This document shows positions 1 to 8,065 of a DNA stretch of 64,000 nucleotides, in pieces. A model generated the notes under the pieces. That model had not been told where the DNA came from and did no database searches. It worked only from the letters and a program-made list of their open reading frames with translations. The DNA is from Bacterioplanes sp965233665. GTDB taxonomy: Bacteria > Pseudomonadota > Gammaproteobacteria > Pseudomonadales > Oceanobacteraceae. Each line of letters starts with the position of its first letter. The stretch's first letter is position 1. Position numbers and translations under genes: made by a program. Where the stretch lies: positions 14,003 through 78,002 of the forward strand of contig CBDDTG010000064.1 of NCBI GenBank assembly GCA_965233665.1, read 5' to 3'.

Positions 1-564
1 ATGCAAATTGGCCTTGCCGTCAGATTCACGCGTCGGAAGGCGCGTCATCGCCATCACCGGAAAGCCACAGCAAACAATCACTCGAATATCAGGCAAGCCT
101 TCATAGCCGTATGCCTGCACGACAGAATCGGCAATCACGCGCTGTTCAATAATGGCGCTATCCGGACTGCCGCCGAGACTGTGCAAGCCAGATAAGGTAT
201 TGGACACGTGGCGGCGTAGATCCGTCAGCGTCATGCGCGCACCGCTGGCTTTGATAAAAACATCGTCCTCAACTCGATCCACCACCACAATGCCTTTGCC
301 ACCACTGCCCTTTACCGGCTTGATCACAAAACCTTCGCCTTGGGGCAAATACTGATGCAACTGGTAAACATCGTGCTGGGTTGTGACGGTATGCAGCAAC
401 TTGGGCGTGGGAATATCAAAGCGCTCAGCCAGCTGCTTGGTGCGCAGCTTATTATCCACCAGCGGATACAGGGCGCGGTCGTTGTAGCGACCGATGTACT
501 CGCGATTGCGACGATTCATTCCCAGAATGCCGCGCTGACGAATCGCTTGCCAACGACGCAACAT
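1..564 (-). CDS. ATP-grasp alpha-L-glutamate ligase-like protein (N-terminal part, cut by window edge)
   Basis: Seen: an open minus-strand frame of 188 codons runs off the left edge, so the C-terminus is missing. Its ATG shares bases with the TGA of the preceding transglutaminase gene (TGATG), showing translational coupling. The visible part reads LVDNKL..T..., then a glycine-rich GFVIKPVKGSGGKG loop typical of an ATP-grasp nucleotide-binding subdomain, then IIEQRV and LPDIRVI segments. Known: RimK-like ATP-grasp enzymes join amino acids to carboxylates through an acyl phosphate. This subgroup regularly sits with a retropepsin-like protein and a transglutaminase-like membrane protein, as here. 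The substrate is unknown. The family call is firm; the reaction is inferred. Confidence 0.85.
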   Translation of the reverse strand, partial: MLRRWQAIRQRGILGMNRRNREYIGRYNDRALYPLVDNKLRTKQLAERFDIPTPKLLHTVTTQHDVYQLHQYLPQGEGFVIKPVKGSGGKGIVVVDRVEDDVFIKASGARMTLTDLRRHVSNTLSGLHSLGGSPDSAIIEQRVIADSVVQAYGYEGLPDIRVIVCCGFPVMAMTRLPTRESDGKANLH

Positions 565-2075
565 CAGTTGGCAAACTCACGAAAACGGCGTAACTCCAAC
601 AAGCGATAACCGCTGTAGGAGCCAATCATCAGCACCAGTGCCAACACCACAAACTGCAGACCGAGGAAATTAAAGGTCAAATGTTGAATCCAAACATGGC
701 TCATGGCCAGATACGCCAATACCGCCGTCAGCAAGCTACCGCCACCTTGCACCACCACTTCACGCGCGCCCTCTTCCTCCCATAGGATCGACATGCGCTC
801 AATGGTCCAAGACAGGATAATCATGGGGAACAACGTAATCTTCAGCCCCTCGGTCAAACCCAACTTATACGCCAATACACTGAAAACACCGACAATGGCA
901 ATCACTGACAGTATTACCGCCGTAATTCGTGCCACCAGTAACAAATTGAGGTTGGATAAATAGCTGCGCACCAGCAACCCTGCTCCAACGACCAAAATAA
1001 AGCCAATCAAGCCCGTCACCAACGACGTTTGCATAAAGGCCAAAGCAATCAATACCGGCATAAAGGTGCCAGACGTGCGTAGCCCCACCAAGATGCGCAA
1101 AATGCAAACGATCAGGGCACCAATGGGCAGCAACAATATGGTCTTAAATACCGCTTGCTCTTCAATCGGCAGGGCGTGAATCGAGAAATTAAACAAATCG
1201 TACTGACCTGATAATTGCTCAGATAAAGCACCGTAAGCTGCATCTTGTTGGCGAATCATAGAAAAGCGAATGTTCGAGTGACGCGCCCCCATCACATCCA
1301 ATACCGGCTGACCACCTGGATTCCAGATCAATAGCTGCTCAGGCGCCAGGCTTTTGGGCGCGCGTCCAGGCACGGCGAAAATTTCATTGTGCTCACCCTG
1401 CCAGACTTGAATCAAAGGCATTAAAGTCTGGTTTCGGCGGCCGTCTTCCAGCTGTAAACCGTAGACTACGGCCGCTGGAATGCCCGCTTGCTGCAGCATA
1501 TCGGCAATCAGCAAGGCCATGTCCGAGCCGTATTTTTCCTTCAACAGCACCACGTGCTGCAGCGGCTGCGGCGCCGCCAGCAGTTTCAGCAGCTCACGAC
1601 TGAAGCTGAAGTTATCCGCCGACGTGCTGCGCGCGCGCTGCAGCAAGTCGTCAATGGCATTGGCATAAGGCGCTGGCCACTGCCTCTGACGCAACATGGG
1701 TGCCGGCATGGCCACTTCGGCTTGACCAGGGCTTACCAAAATTTCGCTGCGATAGAACAGGGTTTGCGGCCCCTGCGCCTCTCGCACCGTCCACACAGCA
1801 CGGGCATGAGGCTGTTCTACAAAGTTGAGGCCGTAACCGGGCGATGCGCCGGTTTCCTGCAACGGCACCAGCGCTTGTTGCGGCGTCGGCCTGGCCATTT
1901 CAACGCGCACCGGCTGACCATCGGCAACAAAGTCGATGCGCGCTTCGACCAACCACAGGGTTTGGCTTTCACCCGGCAATAAAGGCACATCGTATTGCAG
2001 GTGGCGGTGAAGAATCAGACCAACGCCAATGACCAACATAAACACAATCAGCCACACAGGCCCGCGTGCCGTCAT
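564..2075 (-). CDS. Membrane protein with inactive transglutaminase-like domain and 7 TM helices (UUP1 family)
   Basis: A 503-residue protein. One N-terminal TM segment (about residues 7-24) is followed by a periplasmic region of roughly 280 residues with a transglutaminase-like stretch around 130-260, and then a C-terminal bundle of hydrophobic helices from about residue 310 to 490. The family is named for the loss of the transglutaminase catalytic triad. I see no clear Cys-His-Asp triad here, and the soluble region contains no cysteine that I can find. The start overlaps the stop of the upstream gene by 4 bp, and the stop overlaps the start of the ATP-grasp gene. Such operons are thought to make or trim a peptide modification at the envelope; that role is inference. 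Confidence 0.85.
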   Translation of the reverse strand: MTARGPVWLIVFMLVIGVGLILHRHLQYDVPLLPGESQTLWLVEARIDFVADGQPVRVEMARPTPQQALVPLQETGASPGYGLNFVEQPHARAVWTVREAQGPQTLFYRSEILVSPGQAEVAMPAPMLRQRQWPAPYANAIDDLLQRARSTSADNFSFSRELLKLLAAPQPLQHVVLLKEKYGSDMALLIADMLQQAGIPAAVVYGLQLEDGRRNQTLMPLIQVWQGEHNEIFAVPGRAPKSLAPEQLLIWNPGGQPVLDVMGARHSNIRFSMIRQQDAAYGALSEQLSGQYDLFNFSIHALPIEEQAVFKTILLLPIGALIVCILRILVGLRTSGTFMPVLIALAFMQTSLVTGLIGFILVVGAGLLVRSYLSNLNLLLVARITAVILSVIAIVGVFSVLAYKLGLTEGLKITLFPMIILSWTIERMSILWEEEGAREVVVQGGGSLLTAVLAYLAMSHVWIQHLTFNFLGLQFVVLALVLMIGSYSGYRLLELRRFREFAN

Positions 2076-2836
2076 TCGCTGCTTTCTCCCTCGACAGGGC
2101 CGGCTTTGTTCACCGGCGGTTTGGGATGAATAAATTCTTGGGCCACATCAATCAGCGCCACATCGCGCAAAAATTCGCGCCCAAGCAATAACGGATAATC
2201 CATGTCGCGCCGGTCGGTCAGGGTGAACTCAGTATCCTGGCGCAGCGCCTTGCCCAATGACACGGTCAGATTGACTACGGCACGGCGCTCTAGTTCATCA
2301 CTGGAGGCTTGGCGAATGCGCACATAGCGCACCACAGGTGCTTCTAACTCCACCGCCCCACCGATTTCATCATGGGTCACCGTGAAGCGAATCCAGCGCT
2401 CTTCATTGCGCTCGAAGGGAGTCATTTTGGTGGCACTGAGCGATGACGTGGTGGCTCCACTGTCGATACGGCCGGGCAAATACTGAGCCAGAGCCGGCAA
2501 ATACAGCCATTCAACTGCGCCAACGATGACCTTGTCGCCTTGCTCCGCTTGTTCGGGCTCAGCCACAAGACAAGGTTGCGGGGTCGCCGCCGGTGCAGAC
2601 TCAGGCACGGGGGCTACTTGCAACTGCTGCAATTGCTCGCTGAGACTGTTCAGCTGCTGTTGCCAACCGCTACAAGCCTGCTGCCACTGTTGCGACAACT
2701 GTTCGGTTTGCTGTTGCTGCTGTTGTGCCAAGCTATCGGTTACAGTGGCTGACGTCAGCGATCGGTGTTCAGCTGATGGCCAGTAAGCACAGCCACTGAG
2801 CAGTACTGGCCAGCACCACCAGGCTTTGTGAATCAT
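2072..2836 (-). CDS. Retropepsin-like aspartic protease, RimB/putative ATP-dependent zinc protease family, lipoprotein
   Basis: A 254-residue protein. The N-terminus has a short hydrophobic stretch ending in a lipobox (LLSGC, Cys16), so an outer- or inner-membrane lipoprotein is likely. Residues 38-75 are extremely Gln-rich and predicted to form a coiled coil. The conserved domain starts near residue 104 (VIVGAVEWL) and carries the retropepsin-type DSGA motif at 125-128, followed by TSSLSA. A second block near the end reads DYPLLLGREFL. Known: the family name 'ATP-dependent zinc protease' is historical; structurally these are single-domain pepsin-fold proteins. It leads the three-gene operon. 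The coiled-coil insert before the domain is long compared with the minimal family member. Confidence 0.85.
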   Translation of the reverse strand: MIHKAWWCWPVLLSGCAYWPSAEHRSLTSATVTDSLAQQQQQQTEQLSQQWQQACSGWQQQLNSLSEQLQQLQVAPVPESAPAATPQPCLVAEPEQAEQGDKVIVGAVEWLYLPALAQYLPGRIDSGATTSSLSATKMTPFERNEERWIRFTVTHDEIGGAVELEAPVVRYVRIRQASSDELERRAVVNLTVSLGKALRQDTEFTLTDRRDMDYPLLLGREFLRDVALIDVAQEFIHPKPPVNKAGPVEGESSE

Positions 2837-2952
2837 GCTCTACTCCACGCAAAAAACTGCGCGCATTTAACCACAAGTCAGAGCGAATATAGAGGGCAGA
2901 AAGCGACGCCCGTGCATTACACGAGCGCTTTTTCAGAGGTAGGCGGTGGGAA

Positions 2953-3426
2953 TCACATCTGCGATTGCAGGTAGTTGGGCAGGCCGATCTTATCAATCAG
3001 CCCCAGTTGTTGCTCCAACCAATGGGTATGGTCGTTTTCTGTGTCGTCCAACAGCACTTGCAGCATGTCGCGTGTTTGGTAGTCACGCACCTGCTCACAC
3101 AAAGCCATGACGTCACGCAAGTCGACGATGACCTTGTACTCAAGATCCAAGTCGCTTTGCAGCATGGAGGGCACGTCTTTGCCAATATTCAACGGCACAC
3201 GAGTGACCATGTCAGGGGTGCCGCCCAGGAACAAAATACGCTCAATCAGCTTTGACGCATGCTCTTTTTCGTCTTCAAACTCATGATCGATGCGCTCGTG
3301 CAGCTTGGCCAGCCCCCAGTCTTCATACATGCGGGAGTGAATGAAGTACTGGTCCATGGCACTGAGCTCTCCGGCCAGTAGCTCGTTTAACTTTGCAATA
3401 ACTTGTGGATCGCCTTTCATGCTCAC
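2953..3426 (-). CDS. bfr: Bacterioferritin subunit, ferroxidase-competent, without the haem methionine
   Basis: 157 residues, standard bacterioferritin length. Compared with E. coli Bfr, all ferroxidase ligands are retained: Glu20 (GEL), Glu53 and His56 (DEKEH), the mid-protein Glu in LDLEY, and Glu/His in TENDH. The residue at the haem-ligand Met52 position is Lys54. Known: some bacteria carry two bacterioferritins, one with the diiron centre but no Met, the other with Met but a damaged centre, which assemble together. This copy is the iron-oxidising type. It follows the second subunit with a 4-bp overlap (3423-3426), so the two are translationally coupled. Cytoplasmic iron storage. Confidence 0.93.
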   Translation of the reverse strand: MSMKGDPQVIAKLNELLAGELSAMDQYFIHSRMYEDWGLAKLHERIDHEFEDEKEHASKLIERILFLGGTPDMVTRVPLNIGKDVPSMLQSDLDLEYKVIVDLRDVMALCEQVRDYQTRDMLQVLLDDTENDHTHWLEQQLGLIDKIGLPNYLQSQM

Positions 3427-3893
3427 TCCTCCATCATGGCTTGCTGATAATTCTGGATACCGATGTCACCAATCAGCTGCAGCTGAGTTTCAAGCCAGTC
3501 CAGATACTCTTCTTCATACTCAAGGATGTCGCGCAACAACTCACGACTGACAAAATCTTTGACGCTTTCACAATACGCCATCGCATCACGCAACACCGAC
3601 AGCTGCTCGGTGATTTGCTCATGATCGCAGCGCAGCATTTCTTCTGTACTTTCGCCGATTCGCAAACGGTTGAGCTTTTGCAGATTCGGCAGCCCTTCTA
3701 AAAACAAGATACGCTCAATCAAAGCGTCCGCTTGCTTCATATCTTTTATCGACTTTTTGTATTCTTTCTCATTCAGCTCTTGCAAGCCCCAGTTCTTAAA
3801 CATCCGAGCGTGCAGGAAGTACTGATTAATTGAGGTCAACTCAATACTCAGCAGTTGATTTAAATGCTCAATAACTTTGCTGTCGCCTTGCAT
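3423..3893 (-). CDS. bfr: Bacterioferritin subunit, haem-binding type with degenerate ferroxidase site
   Basis: 156 residues from the ATG at 3893, chosen over an in-frame start at 3950 because the downstream ATG gives the canonical N-terminus (MQGDSKVIEHLN) and has GGAG about 8 bases upstream. The haem-ligand Met is present in the KDMKQ segment. Of the diiron ligands, E. coli Glu51 is Asp, His54 is Gln, Glu94 is replaced by a non-acidic residue and His130 is Tyr, so this subunit should not oxidise iron alone. It is first in the two-gene operon. Likely partner of the neighbouring ferroxidase-competent subunit in a mixed 24-mer. Confidence 0.92.
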   Translation of the reverse strand: MQGDSKVIEHLNQLLSIELTSINQYFLHARMFKNWGLQELNEKEYKKSIKDMKQADALIERILFLEGLPNLQKLNRLRIGESTEEMLRCDHEQITEQLSVLRDAMAYCESVKDFVSRELLRDILEYEEEYLDWLETQLQLIGDIGIQNYQQAMMEE

Positions 3894-4164
3894 AAGCCTA
3901 CTCCATGCATATTTCGGGAGAGTGTAAGCCGCAAACACCCAGACCGCCAATAAATAAAAGGTATCAGCTATAAACGATAACTTTTAAACATGATTAAAAT
4001 AACAATGAATCGTATTTAACGAGCATCAGCAGAACCCTTCTTGCATAACCAGAATTTTTAACGATAGCGAGCACGGCTTAGCATTTAAGGTTATGAAGAC
4101 TGTGTTTGGCGACTTAAATCTCAATAAGACGCCACACCAAAGGCTCGAAATATCAAGACTGCAG

Positions 4165-4647
4165 TTATTTTAACGGCCGCTCACCCAGCTGATACTGGCC
4201 ATCACTGAAGAATTGTGCAACTTGCGTGCGACGCTTACCCAGCAGCAGCGGGCCATCGTCAAAGAATAAAAAGTTTTTCCAATAACGTTTAAATAATACC
4301 CATTCCGTTTCAACCACATGGTGGACGTCGTAACAGAAATAAATAACGGTATTGTCCTGCCAGTCACAGTGCTGCAACAGCTCCTCTGGCATATCGCCAT
4401 TCTGACTTTCCCAACGTTGCTGCCAATCCAGCTTTTGACTCTGCCAAATGCCATTTCGTGCTGGCCAATCGTCACTGAGAAAATGGCTAGCATGACTGGC
4501 TTCAGCACTGATCTGCTGGCGCCACAGCTGCTCCGCACTGTGGGCATTCAACGGGCGAATACGAGCAAGATCGGACTCTTCTACCGGTAGCTCGCGGTGA
4601 CGAAAGATCCAACCCTGGCGATAATCCTGCCATTCCAGATACTGCAT
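4165..4647 (-). CDS. DUF2947 family protein
   Basis: 160 residues, cytoplasmic (no signal peptide or TM helix), rich in Trp and Tyr. It has the pattern of the DUF2947 family: an N-terminal W..GWIFRHRELPV segment, a central DWPARNG, a DVHHVVETEW stretch and a C-terminal KNFLFFDDGPLLLGK. No biochemical role is known to me. It stands alone, with about 210 bp of non-coding DNA upstream and a 29-bp gap before the diguanylate cyclase gene downstream. Assignment rests on remembered family pattern, not on a search. Confidence 0.7.
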   Translation of the reverse strand: MQYLEWQDYRQGWIFRHRELPVEESDLARIRPLNAHSAEQLWRQQISAEASHASHFLSDDWPARNGIWQSQKLDWQQRWESQNGDMPEELLQHCDWQDNTVIYFCYDVHHVVETEWVLFKRYWKNFLFFDDGPLLLGKRRTQVAQFFSDGQYQLGERPLK

Positions 4648-4676
4648 AGCACTCCTAATTAGTGAACCTTGTTTCT

Positions 4677-5945
4677 TTATTCAGCCACAACAATGCGATT
4701 GCGACCAGCGGCTTTCGCGCGGTACAGCGCTTGATCGGCATGATGTACCAGTTCGGCGATGTTGCCACCACCGGGCTGCACCGACGTCAAACCGATACTC
4801 AGAGTAACCGCCTCAGCGCTGTGTGACCAATGCTCATCAGCCAGCTGCTGGCACAACTGCTGACACAAGTGGTGTCCATCCATCAAATGGGTATGTGGCA
4901 TTAACAGTAAAAACTCTTCACCACCCCAGCGCATCAAAATGTCCGTGCGTCGCAGCCGCTCGGTGAGCAGTTCCGCCACCCGCTGCAACACTTGGTCACC
5001 TTGTTGGTGGCCATACTGATCATTAATCCGCTTAAAGTGGTCGATATCCAACAGCGCCACCGACAGCGGCGTATGGTAGCGACTGGCTAACTGCAATTGC
5101 TGTTCAAACTGATCGTAGCCGGCGCGGCGGTTGAGCAAGCCAGTGAGATCGTCATGCGATGCCAATGCCAGCAAACGCTGCTCCAACTGCTTTTGCTCGC
5201 TGATGTCTTGCACCATTCCAACCATGCGCGCAGCTCGGCCATGGTCGTCGGTCAAACAGACACGGCCACGATCACGCACCCACAAGTACTGACCACTGCG
5301 CGTCGCGATACGATATTCCGCTTGATAGTCGCTGCTCAGACCTTGCACATGGTCATGAATCCGCTGCATTACTCGAGAATGATCGTCTGGGTGTAGGTTG
5401 TTTTCCCAGCTACTCAAGTGCGGCCGCATTTCATACGGGCCGTAACCCAACACGTGCTTCAACTGTGGACTGAAGAACACGTCGTCGGTGGCGATGTTCC
5501 AATCCCACATGCCATCGGTGGCTTCATTCAAAGCAAAGCTCAGCAATGGCTCACGGTCTCGCAGTTGCTGTTCCAGTGCATCGCGGCGCTGCAAGTCTCG
5601 TACTTGCGACAACAAAAACTCGCTCTCGCCCCAAGTAACCAGATGCGACAACACTTCAACGGTGAATTCACTGCCGTCGGCACGAACGTGACGACCACAA
5701 AAAATGTAGTCCGGCACTTCTCGAATCGCCGCGACGATGGCGCGCCAATGCTCAAGATCGACAACATCGCGCTGCAGGCTAAATACCGTTTGCTGTGATA
5801 GTTGAGCTTGGCTCAGCCCCAGTTGCTGACAGCCGCTGCGATTGGACAGCAGTAAGCGACCACTCACAGGGTCAATGAGGTAAATGGCATCACGCAACTG
5901 ATCAAAAGCGCGAAAGGCCTGCAGGGCGGCATCAGGTAAAGACAT
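4677..5945 (-). CDS. PAS-PAS-GGDEF diguanylate cyclase
   Basis: 422 residues from ATG 5945; a longer in-frame start at 6059 would lie inside thrC and is unlikely. Order of domains: PAS 1 at about 10-120, PAS 2 with PAC motif at about 135-255 (GMWDWNIATDDVFFS...YRIATRSGQYLWVRDRGR), GGDEF at 260-420. The active-site signature GGEEF is intact at 341-345. An RxxD product-inhibition site (RRTD, 332-335) lies exactly five residues before it, so it should make cyclic di-GMP with feedback control. No TM helices, so a soluble sensor; the PAS ligand is unknown. A hairpin lies just before the start codon. Confidence 0.9.
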   Translation of the reverse strand: MSLPDAALQAFRAFDQLRDAIYLIDPVSGRLLLSNRSGCQQLGLSQAQLSQQTVFSLQRDVVDLEHWRAIVAAIREVPDYIFCGRHVRADGSEFTVEVLSHLVTWGESEFLLSQVRDLQRRDALEQQLRDREPLLSFALNEATDGMWDWNIATDDVFFSPQLKHVLGYGPYEMRPHLSSWENNLHPDDHSRVMQRIHDHVQGLSSDYQAEYRIATRSGQYLWVRDRGRVCLTDDHGRAARMVGMVQDISEQKQLEQRLLALASHDDLTGLLNRRAGYDQFEQQLQLASRYHTPLSVALLDIDHFKRINDQYGHQQGDQVLQRVAELLTERLRRTDILMRWGGEEFLLLMPHTHLMDGHHLCQQLCQQLADEHWSHSAEAVTLSIGLTSVQPGGGNIAELVHHADQALYRAKAAGRNRIVVAE

Positions 5946-5953
5946 GGAAATAG

Positions 5954-5976
5954 CGCCACTGCCAAAGACAGTGGCG
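5954..5976 (-). other. Hairpin between thrC and the diguanylate cyclase start
   Basis: Perfect 8-bp arms (CGCCACTG / CAGTGGCG) with a 7-nt loop, lying 7 bases downstream of the thrC stop and ending 9 bases before the GGDEF ATG. No run of T follows, so it is not an ordinary terminator. It occupies the place where the ribosome binding site of the cyclase should be, and no good Shine-Dalgarno is seen there. It could dampen translation or act as a weak attenuator. Confidence 0.5.
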
Positions 5977-5982
5977 TGCCTG

Positions 5983-7386
5983 TTAGGCAAACACGGTATC
6001 GGCAATAAACTGCTGCACGTTATCCAACTCAGCTGGCAGCACAGTAACGCGCTCTTCACGGCTCATTAAGTCTGCCAAATGATGCGGCAACTCAGGCGTA
6101 GGGAAACCCGCTTGCTGGATGGCCTGCTCAAATTTCACCGGATGCGCAGTGCCTAAGGTGATCATTGGAATACCCGGATTACGACGCGTCTGGCGTGCAG
6201 CTTCGACACCGATGGCGGTATGAGGATCGAGCAAATAACCCGTTTCGTTATACACCGCCTGAATGGTGCTGACGGTGGTGGCTTCGTCGACGGCGTGGCT
6301 ATCAAATACCTCGCGCGCACGAGCTAGGCGATCGGCATCCAACTCAACGCTGTGTTCGCGCTGATTCATTTGCTCCATCAAGGCGCTCATTTGTTCGCCG
6401 TTATGATCGTACAGATCAAACAGCAAGCGCTCGAAGTTACTCGACACCGCAATGTCCATCGACGGCGTGATGGTGTGATGCAAAGGTTTCACTTCATACA
6501 GGTTGCTGCTCATCAAACGGTGCAGAACATCGTTGCTGTTGGTGGCAATGACCAGCTGCTCAATGGGCAGACCCATCTTGCGCGCCATGTAACCGGCAAA
6601 AATATCGCCAAAGTTCCCCGTCGGCACAGAGAACGCCATCGAACGCAGCGGCCCGCCCAGGTTGAGGCTGGCATAAAAGTAATACACGATCTGAGCCATG
6701 ATACGGGCCCAGTTGATGCTATTAACCGCCACCAGCTTGCGCTCACCGCGCAAGAATTGCTGATCACGGAAACTGGCTTTGACCATATCTTGGGCTTGGT
6801 CAAAGTTACCCTCGATGGCGATATTATGAATGTTATCACCCTGCACCGTCGTCATTTGACGGCGCTGTACATCGGATACCTTGCCATGCGGGTGCAGAAT
6901 AAAGATATCGACATTTTTGCAGGCCTTGGTGCCTTCAATGGCGGCCGAGCCTGTGTCACCTGAGGTCGCCCCCATAATGACGACTTTTTCATTGCGACGC
7001 TCTAGCACGTAATCGAGCAAACGACCTAACAGCTGCAGTGCAAAATCTTTAAATGCTAAGGTCGGGCCATGAAACAGCTCCAGCACGTATTCGTTGTGAT
7101 CCAGCTGCTGCAGAGGCGCAATGGCTTTGTGGCCAAACACAGAGTAAGCCTGCTCAATCATGTCGCGCAGGGCGTCTTGGTCGACCGAGCCTTCCACAAA
7201 TGGGTAAATGACTTTATGGGCCAGCTCGGTGTATGGCAGGTCACGCCATGATTCTATTTCTTCCAAGCTGAAGTGCGGGACATCCTTGGGAACATACAAG
7301 CCACCGTCGGCCGCCAGGCCGGTCAGCAACACTTCTTCAAAGCTGAGTTCAGGGGCACTTCCGCGGGTCGATACGTACTTCATCAT
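5983..7386 (-). CDS. thrC: Threonine synthase
   Basis: 467 residues, the long gammaproteobacterial form. A pyridoxal-phosphate enzyme turning O-phosphohomoserine into threonine and phosphate, last step of threonine synthesis. The PLP lysine is Lys113 in the FHGPTLAFKDFALQ block; the phosphate-binding region reads GATSGDTGSAAIEG, and the SVPTGNFGDIFAGY segment is also typical. Two adjacent Met codons (7386 and 7383) are possible starts. The usual partner hom (homoserine dehydrogenase) is not next to it; instead a DUF3087 gene lies upstream with a ~100-bp gap, so thrC may have its own promoter. Confidence 0.97.
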   Translation of the reverse strand: MMKYVSTRGSAPELSFEEVLLTGLAADGGLYVPKDVPHFSLEEIESWRDLPYTELAHKVIYPFVEGSVDQDALRDMIEQAYSVFGHKAIAPLQQLDHNEYVLELFHGPTLAFKDFALQLLGRLLDYVLERRNEKVVIMGATSGDTGSAAIEGTKACKNVDIFILHPHGKVSDVQRRQMTTVQGDNIHNIAIEGNFDQAQDMVKASFRDQQFLRGERKLVAVNSINWARIMAQIVYYFYASLNLGGPLRSMAFSVPTGNFGDIFAGYMARKMGLPIEQLVIATNSNDVLHRLMSSNLYEVKPLHHTITPSMDIAVSSNFERLLFDLYDHNGEQMSALMEQMNQREHSVELDADRLARAREVFDSHAVDEATTVSTIQAVYNETGYLLDPHTAIGVEAARQTRRNPGIPMITLGTAHPVKFEQAIQQAGFPTPELPHHLADLMSREERVTVLPAELDNVQQFIADTVFA

Positions 7387-7487
7387 GACGCTATTGCTCT
7401 GCCAGAAATTCGGAATCCAGCATTTTACATAACTTGACCGGGGTGTACATCCGCACGGCAGCCGCCGGCCCCGAGCAGCCAGCGTGG

Positions 7488-7988
7488 CTACAACCGCTGC
7501 AAACGCTCGCGTTGGTAATCGTCGAGGCTAACGCTTAACCCCAGCCGCTCAATTTGAGCGTCCAACTCACGTATCTGCGCCGTTAGCTCCTCAAGGGTCA
7601 GGGTATTGTTTTCCAGCTGATACACATATAAAGAACCGTGCAAACTGTAGTAGCGCACGATGATCGCATCGGTATTATCCTCTGCCAGTGCGGCTTCCAG
7701 TTTACGACTGGCCCGGTAAATACGGTTCAACTCACCTTTCAGCGCCAAGACGTAACGCACATTGGCCATCCACGGCTGCTGACGCAACAGATAAACCGCC
7801 AATGACAGCACAGCGACGGCAGAAACAACCGCGGCCAGGTTCAGCCACAAGCCATCATTGCTAGGCCACAACCCATGATACAACTCTGACAAACCCAATC
7901 CGACGACAAACAAACTGGCCATCAGCCCCCATTGCAAGCGTGACACCTGCCGCTGGTAGCGATCTTTATCGATGGATTTAAACGCCAT
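7488..7988 (-). CDS. DUF3087 family inner-membrane protein
   Basis: 166 residues. Two TM helices are clear at about 20-38 and 48-66, joined by a short periplasmic loop, with a cytoplasmic C-terminal helical tail (about 75-166) that looks like a coiled coil in its last 40 residues (LTLEELTAQIRELDAQIERLG). The opening SIDKDRYQRQ and the helix pair match my memory of DUF3087. No function known. It stands alone between thrC and the TonB operon, whose terminator lies just beyond its start codon. Confidence 0.65.
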   Translation of the reverse strand: MAFKSIDKDRYQRQVSRLQWGLMASLFVVGLGLSELYHGLWPSNDGLWLNLAAVVSAVAVLSLAVYLLRQQPWMANVRYVLALKGELNRIYRASRKLEAALAEDNTDAIIVRYYSLHGSLYVYQLENNTLTLEELTAQIRELDAQIERLGLSVSLDDYQRERLQRL

Positions 7989-8006
7989 TCCTTACTCTCT
8001 TATCTA

Positions 8007-8046
8007 AAAAAACGGCCCGAGCCTGAAAGACCCGAGCCGTTTTATC
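8007..8046 (-). terminator. Intrinsic terminator of the TonB operon
   Basis: On the minus strand a 13-bp stem beginning AAAACGGCTCGGG closes with two G-U pairs and is followed by seven T. Read as plus-strand RNA the two G-U pairs become mismatches, so the element is clearly built for minus-strand transcripts. It lies 20 bp after the stop of the TPR gene at 8066. Confidence 0.9.
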
Positions 8047-8065
8047 AACCAATACGGCGACGTGC

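Noticed and set aside
2526..2786. Cys-rich 86-codon plus-strand frame that looked like a metallothionein-type protein
   Set aside because: It is the reverse strand of the Gln/Ala-rich coiled coil of the retropepsin lipoprotein; CAG/CTG codons produce the Cys runs.
6352..6963. 203-codon plus-strand frame opposite thrC
   Set aside because: Antisense shadow with His/Arg-rich composition.
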